DNA from: Inquilinus ginsengisoli_A
GTDB lineage: Bacteria > Pseudomonadota > Alphaproteobacteria > DSM-16000 > Inquilinaceae
Assembly (NCBI RefSeq): GCF_031453975.1
Contig: NZ_JAVDPW010000001.1
Coordinates: 310,001-374,000, forward strand
Length of the DNA stretch: 64,000 nucleotides
Direction: 5' to 3'
Position 1 is the first letter of the stretch, and every line of letters starts with the position of its first letter. The notes beneath the pieces are model-generated. The model was not told the origin of the DNA. It worked only from the letters and a program-made list of their open reading frames with translations, and ran no database searches. Shown in pieces: positions 60,731 through 64,000 of the stretch. A program made the position numbers and the translations under genes.

Positions 60731-63192
60731 CATCCCACCTCGGCCAGGGAGCGGAACTCGTGGGCCTCGGCGCCGGCGGCGCGTTCGGCCCAGGGGTCGG
60801 TCTGCGCGAATTGCTGCGAATGCAGGAAGCGGGCGTGCAGGCGCTTGCGCGACTCCGCGTCCTCGACCACCCGGCGCTTGACGTGGTCGAGGCCGACCCG
60901 CTCGATCCACGGCGCCGTGCGCTCGAGATAGTGCGACTCCTCGCGGTGCAGCTGCATGAAGGCGCCGCAATACTCCAGCACCTCGGCCTCGGTCTCGACC
61001 TTGCACAGGAAGTCGGTGCCGCGCAGCTTGATGCCGCCATTGCCGCCGACATGCAGCTCCCAGCCGCTGTCGACCGCGATCACGCCGAAATCCTTGATCG
61101 TCGCCTCGGCGCAGTTCCGCGGGCAGCCGGACACCGCCATCTTGAACTTGTGCGGCGTCCAGCTGCCCCAGCTCATCCGCTCCAGCGCGATGCCCATGGC
61201 GGTCGAATCCTGGGTGCCGAAGCGACACCATTCCGACCCGACGCAGGTCTTCACCGTGCGCAACGCCTTGCCGTAGGCGTGGCCGGAGACCATGCCGGCG
61301 GCGTTCAGGTCGCGCCACACCTCCGGCAGCTGCTCCTTCTTCACCCCCAGGAGGTCGATGCGCTGGCCGCCGGTCACCTTCACGCTCGGGATCTGGTAGC
61401 GGTCGACCACGTCGGCGATGGCGCGCAGCTCCTTGGCGCTGGTGACGCCGCCCCACATCCGCGGCACCACGGAATAGGTGCCGTCCTTCTGGATGTTGGC
61501 GTGGGCGCGTTCATTGATGAAGCGCGACTGCTGGTCGTCGCGGTATTCGCCCGGCCAGGCGCAGATCAGGTAATAGTTCAGCGCCGGCCGGCATTTGGCG
61601 CAGCCATTCGGGGTGCGCCAGCCCAGATCCTGCATCACCGCGGGGATGCTGCGCAGCTCGCGCGCCAGGATCAGCCGCCGGACCTCGTCATGGCCGTAAT
61701 CGGTGCAGCCGCAGACCGCCTTGACCGCCGGCCCGCCGGCATAGCTGTCGCCCAGCGTCACCGCCAGCAGGCTATCGACCAGCCCGGTGCAGGAGCCGCA
61801 GGAGGACGAGGCCTTGGTGTGGGCCCGCACCTGGTCGAGGCTGGCCAGCCCCTTCGTGGTGATGGCCTGGACGATGGTGCCCTTGCAGACGCCGTTGCAG
61901 CCGCAGATCTCCGCCTCGGGCGGCAGGGCGGCAACGGCCTGCTTAGGGTCCGGCGCCGCACCCCCGGCGGCCAGCGCGCGGCCGAAGATCAGCCCGTCGC
62001 GCATCGCGGCGATGTCCTGGCCCTCGCGCAGCAGCTGGAAGAACCAGGCGCCGTCGGCGGTGTCGCCGTACAGCACGGCGCCGGCGATGCGGTCGTCCTT
62101 CAGGACCAGCCGTTTGTAGATGCCGCGGGCGGCGTCGCGGAAGACGATGTCCTCGCAGCCCTCGCCACCCTGGAAGTCGCCGGCCGAGAACATGTCGATG
62201 CCGGTGACCTTCAGCTTGGTCGACAGCGCCGTGCCGCGATAGGTGCTGTCGGCGGTGCCGGCCAGCTGGTCGGCGCAGACCCGCGCCATGTCCCACAGCG
62301 GCGCGACCAGACCGTAGGTCTTGCCCTGGTGCTGCACGCATTCGCCGACCGCGAGGATGCAGGGGTCGGCGGTGACCATGCGGTCGTCGACCACGATGCC
62401 GCGCTCGACCGCCAGCCCGGCGGCGCGGGCCAGCGCCGTGGCCGGGCGGATGCCGACCGCCATCACCACCAGGTCGGCCGGGATCGTCCGGCCGTCCTTC
62501 AGCCGCACCGCCTCGACCCGCTCGGCGCCCTCGATCGCGGCGGTGTCGGCCTCGGTCAGCACGGTGATGCCGCGGCCCTCCAGCTCCCGCCTCAGCAGGT
62601 AGGCCGCGGCGGCGTCGAGCTGCCGCTCCATCAGCACCGGCATCAGGTGCAGCACGGTGACCTCCATGCCGTTGGCGCGCAGGCCGTTCGCGGCCTCCAG
62701 GCCCAGCAGGCCGCCGCCGATCACCACGGCGCGGGTGCGGCCTTCGCGCGCCGCCGCCAGCATCGCCTCGACATCGGCGATATCGCGGAAGGTGATGACG
62801 CCGGGCAGGGTGTGGCCCGGCACCGGAATGACGATCGGGTCGGACCCGGTGGCCAGCAGCAGCCGGTCGTAGCGGCACCGGCTGCCGTCGGCGCCCACCA
62901 CCTCGCGCGCCTCGCGGTCGATCGCCGTCACCCGCAGGCCGGCGCGGAGGTCGATGCCGTTGGCATCGTACCAGGCGCGGTCGTTGATCACGATCTCGTC
63001 GAACCGCTTCTCCCCGGCCAGCACCGGCGACAGCATGATCCGGTTATAGTTCACCTGCGGCTCGGCGCCGAACACGGTGACGGCGTAGCGGTCGGGGGCG
63101 CGGGCCAGCAGCTCCTCCACCGCCCGCATCCCGGCCATGCCGTTGCCGATTACGACCAGCCGCTCCTGCGGCCCCCAGCTTCCTTCGGGCAT
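60730..63192 (-). CDS. nirB: Assimilatory nitrite reductase large subunit
   Basis: NAD(P)H-dependent six-electron reduction of nitrite to ammonium; 820 aa. FAD/NAD(P)H domain at about 1-400 (Ile-Gly-Asn-Gly-Met-Ala-Gly and Val-Ile-Gly-Gly-Gly-Leu-Leu-Gly-Leu-Glu), BFD-like [2Fe-2S] region at about 420-545 (Cys-Gly-Cys-Asn, Cys-Gly-Ser-Cys, Cys-Gly-Cys-Thr), then the sirohaem/[4Fe-4S] core with Thr-Cys-Val-Gly-Ser-Glu-Trp-Cys and Gly-Cys-Pro-Arg-Asn-Cys near 640-685. GGAGA lies 6 nt before the ATG. Follows the transporter ATPase gene with 14 bp between. Confidence 0.95.
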   Translation of the reverse strand: MPEGSWGPQERLVVIGNGMAGMRAVEELLARAPDRYAVTVFGAEPQVNYNRIMLSPVLAGEKRFDEIVINDRAWYDANGIDLRAGLRVTAIDREAREVVGADGSRCRYDRLLLATGSDPIVIPVPGHTLPGVITFRDIADVEAMLAAAREGRTRAVVIGGGLLGLEAANGLRANGMEVTVLHLMPVLMERQLDAAAAYLLRRELEGRGITVLTEADTAAIEGAERVEAVRLKDGRTIPADLVVMAVGIRPATALARAAGLAVERGIVVDDRMVTADPCILAVGECVQHQGKTYGLVAPLWDMARVCADQLAGTADSTYRGTALSTKLKVTGIDMFSAGDFQGGEGCEDIVFRDAARGIYKRLVLKDDRIAGAVLYGDTADGAWFFQLLREGQDIAAMRDGLIFGRALAAGGAAPDPKQAVAALPPEAEICGCNGVCKGTIVQAITTKGLASLDQVRAHTKASSSCGSCTGLVDSLLAVTLGDSYAGGPAVKAVCGCTDYGHDEVRRLILARELRSIPAVMQDLGWRTPNGCAKCRPALNYYLICAWPGEYRDDQQSRFINERAHANIQKDGTYSVVPRMWGGVTSAKELRAIADVVDRYQIPSVKVTGGQRIDLLGVKKEQLPEVWRDLNAAGMVSGHAYGKALRTVKTCVGSEWCRFGTQDSTAMGIALERMSWGSWTPHKFKMAVSGCPRNCAEATIKDFGVIAVDSGWELHVGGNGGIKLRGTDFLCKVETEAEVLEYCGAFMQLHREESHYLERTAPWIERVGLDHVKRRVVEDAESRKRLHARFLHSQQFAQTDPWAERAAGAEAHEFRSLAEVG

Positions 63193-63206
63193 CGGATGTC
63201 TCCTGG

Positions 63207-64000
63207 TCAGGCGGCGGCGGTGGTGAAGCGCTGGCGCTCGTACAGGAAGCGCAGCACCTGGACCCGGCTGGCGGCGTAGGCCGGGTCATCGGCCAGGGCC
63301 AGGCGGCGGCGCGGCCGGGCCAGCGGGATGTCCAGCACCTCGCCGATGGTGGCGGCGGGGCCGTTGGTCATCATCACGATGCGGTCGGATAGCAGCACCG
63401 CCTCGTCGACATCGTGGGTGATCATCAGCACGGTGTTGCCGAGCGCGGCGTGGATCTCCATCACCGAATCCTGGAGATGCGCCCGGGTCAGGGCGTCGAG
63501 CGCGCCGAACGGCTCGTCCATCAGCAGAATCTTCGGCTGCATCGCCAGCGCCCGGGCGATGCCGACGCGCTGTTTCATGCCGCCGGAGATCTCGCCCGGC
63601 CGCTTGTCCTTGGCGTGGGCCATGTGGACCAGGGCGAGGTTGTGCATCACCCAGTCGTGGCGCTCGGCCGCGTTCTTGGTTCGCCCGAACACCTTGTCGA
63701 CCGCGATCCGGACATTGCCGTAGACGGTCAGCCAGGGCAGCAGCGAGTGGTTCTGGAACACGATCGCCCGGTCCGGGCCGGGGCTGTCGACGACCTGCCC
63801 GTCCAGCAGCACTTCGCCGGTGGTGGACCGGATCAGGCCGCCGACGATGTTCAGCAGGGTCGACTTGCCGCAGCCGGAATGGCCGATGATCGAGACGAAC
63901 TCGCCCTTGGCGATGCCGAGGTCGACATCGACCAGCACCTCGCTGACCGCGCTGCCGCGGGTGAAGCGCATGCCGATCCGTTCGATCGAGAGATAGCTGT
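63207..64000 (-). CDS. Nitrate/nitrite ABC transporter ATPase (NrtD-like), 5' partial
   Basis: ATPase of the nitrate/sulfonate/taurine importer family. Walker A (Gly-His-Ser-Gly-Cys-Gly-Lys-Ser-Thr), signature (Ile-Ser-Gly-Gly-Met-Lys-Gln-Arg, typical of NrtC/NrtD), Walker B (Leu-Met-Asp-Glu-Pro-Phe-Gly-Ala-Leu-Asp) and the Thr-His-Asp-Val-Asp-Glu-Ala switch are all present. The Met at 63971 is internal: the frame continues upstream to the window edge as Ser-Tyr-Leu-Ser-Ile-Glu-Arg-Ile-Gly, a normal N-terminus for this family, so the true start is just beyond base 64000. First visible gene of the nitrate operon; binding protein and permease genes are expected outside. Confidence 0.9.
   Translation of the reverse strand, partial: SYLSIERIGMRFTRGSAVSEVLVDVDLGIAKGEFVSIIGHSGCGKSTLLNIVGGLIRSTTGEVLLDGQVVDSPGPDRAIVFQNHSLLPWLTVYGNVRIAVDKVFGRTKNAAERHDWVMHNLALVHMAHAKDKRPGEISGGMKQRVGIARALAMQPKILLMDEPFGALDALTRAHLQDSVMEIHAALGNTVLMITHDVDEAVLLSDRIVMMTNGPAATIGEVLDIPLARPRRRLALADDPAYAASRVQVLRFLYERQRFTTAAA

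Overview
The window is high-GC DNA, dense in genes, with the gene content of an alphaproteobacterium, probably of the Rhodospirillales/Azospirillum-Inquilinus type. This assignment rests on gene content and base composition only. The central feature is a complete biosynthesis-and-uptake locus for an acylated, mixed-ligand NRPS siderophore (3913-49218). It is flanked by thiol-redox genes (left), a sugar-ABC/GH172 operon (right) and an assimilatory nitrate/nitrite operon (far right).

Left flank (1-3899): the end of a DipZ-type membrane thiol relay with a Met-rich linker, followed by an exported single-Cys MsrA. A hairpin repeat with a T-run ends that unit. Next is a DUF2325 protein whose promoter region carries a near-consensus ModE (molybdenum) operator.

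Siderophore locus: a divergent control region (6356-6745) carries two Fur-like boxes. To its left, on the minus strand, lie an acetyltransferase and an ornithine N5-monooxygenase, which should make N5-acyl-N5-hydroxyornithine. To its right, on the plus strand, run an MbtH protein, a type II thioesterase, a stand-alone SyrP/TauD-type Asp beta-hydroxylase, a PvdE-like exporter and five NRPSs. The NRPS order is FAAL-T-C-(fused beta-hydroxylase); interface-A(Asp)-T; C-A(basic)-T-E-C-A(Ser)-T; C-A(Ser)-T-E-C-A(basic)-T-E-C-A(Ser)-T; C-A(Asp)-T-TE. The colinear prediction is acyl-(OH)Asp-D-X-Ser-D-Ser-D-X-Ser-(OH)Asp, where X is a basic or ornithine-type residue. Two beta-hydroxyaspartates plus one hydroxamate give six iron ligands. 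Convergent to this, on the minus strand, is the uptake operon: TonB receptor, Tat-exported binding protein, fused FecCD/FhuB permease, FhuF-type reductase and ATPase. The receptor has its own Fur-like box.

The NRPS genes hold a 6.06-kb direct repeat (19871-25930 and 32155-38214) that stays in register with no net indel, and a third copy of the Ser A domain (27622-29204). Differences between the two basic A domains cluster around the substrate pocket.

Right flank: a GH172 (DUF2961) enzyme with a CUT1-type sugar transporter that lacks its ATPase, and a divergent LacI regulator with palindromic operators; an exported alpha/beta hydrolase; and then the operon nitrate-ABC ATPase (cut by the window end)-nirB-nirD-nasA-cysG-like. 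nasA contains an in-frame palindromic repeat element of about 130 bp inside its [4Fe-4S] cysteine loop, and the cysG-like protein lacks most of its methyltransferase half. I saw no tRNA, rRNA, CRISPR array, transposase or integrase.
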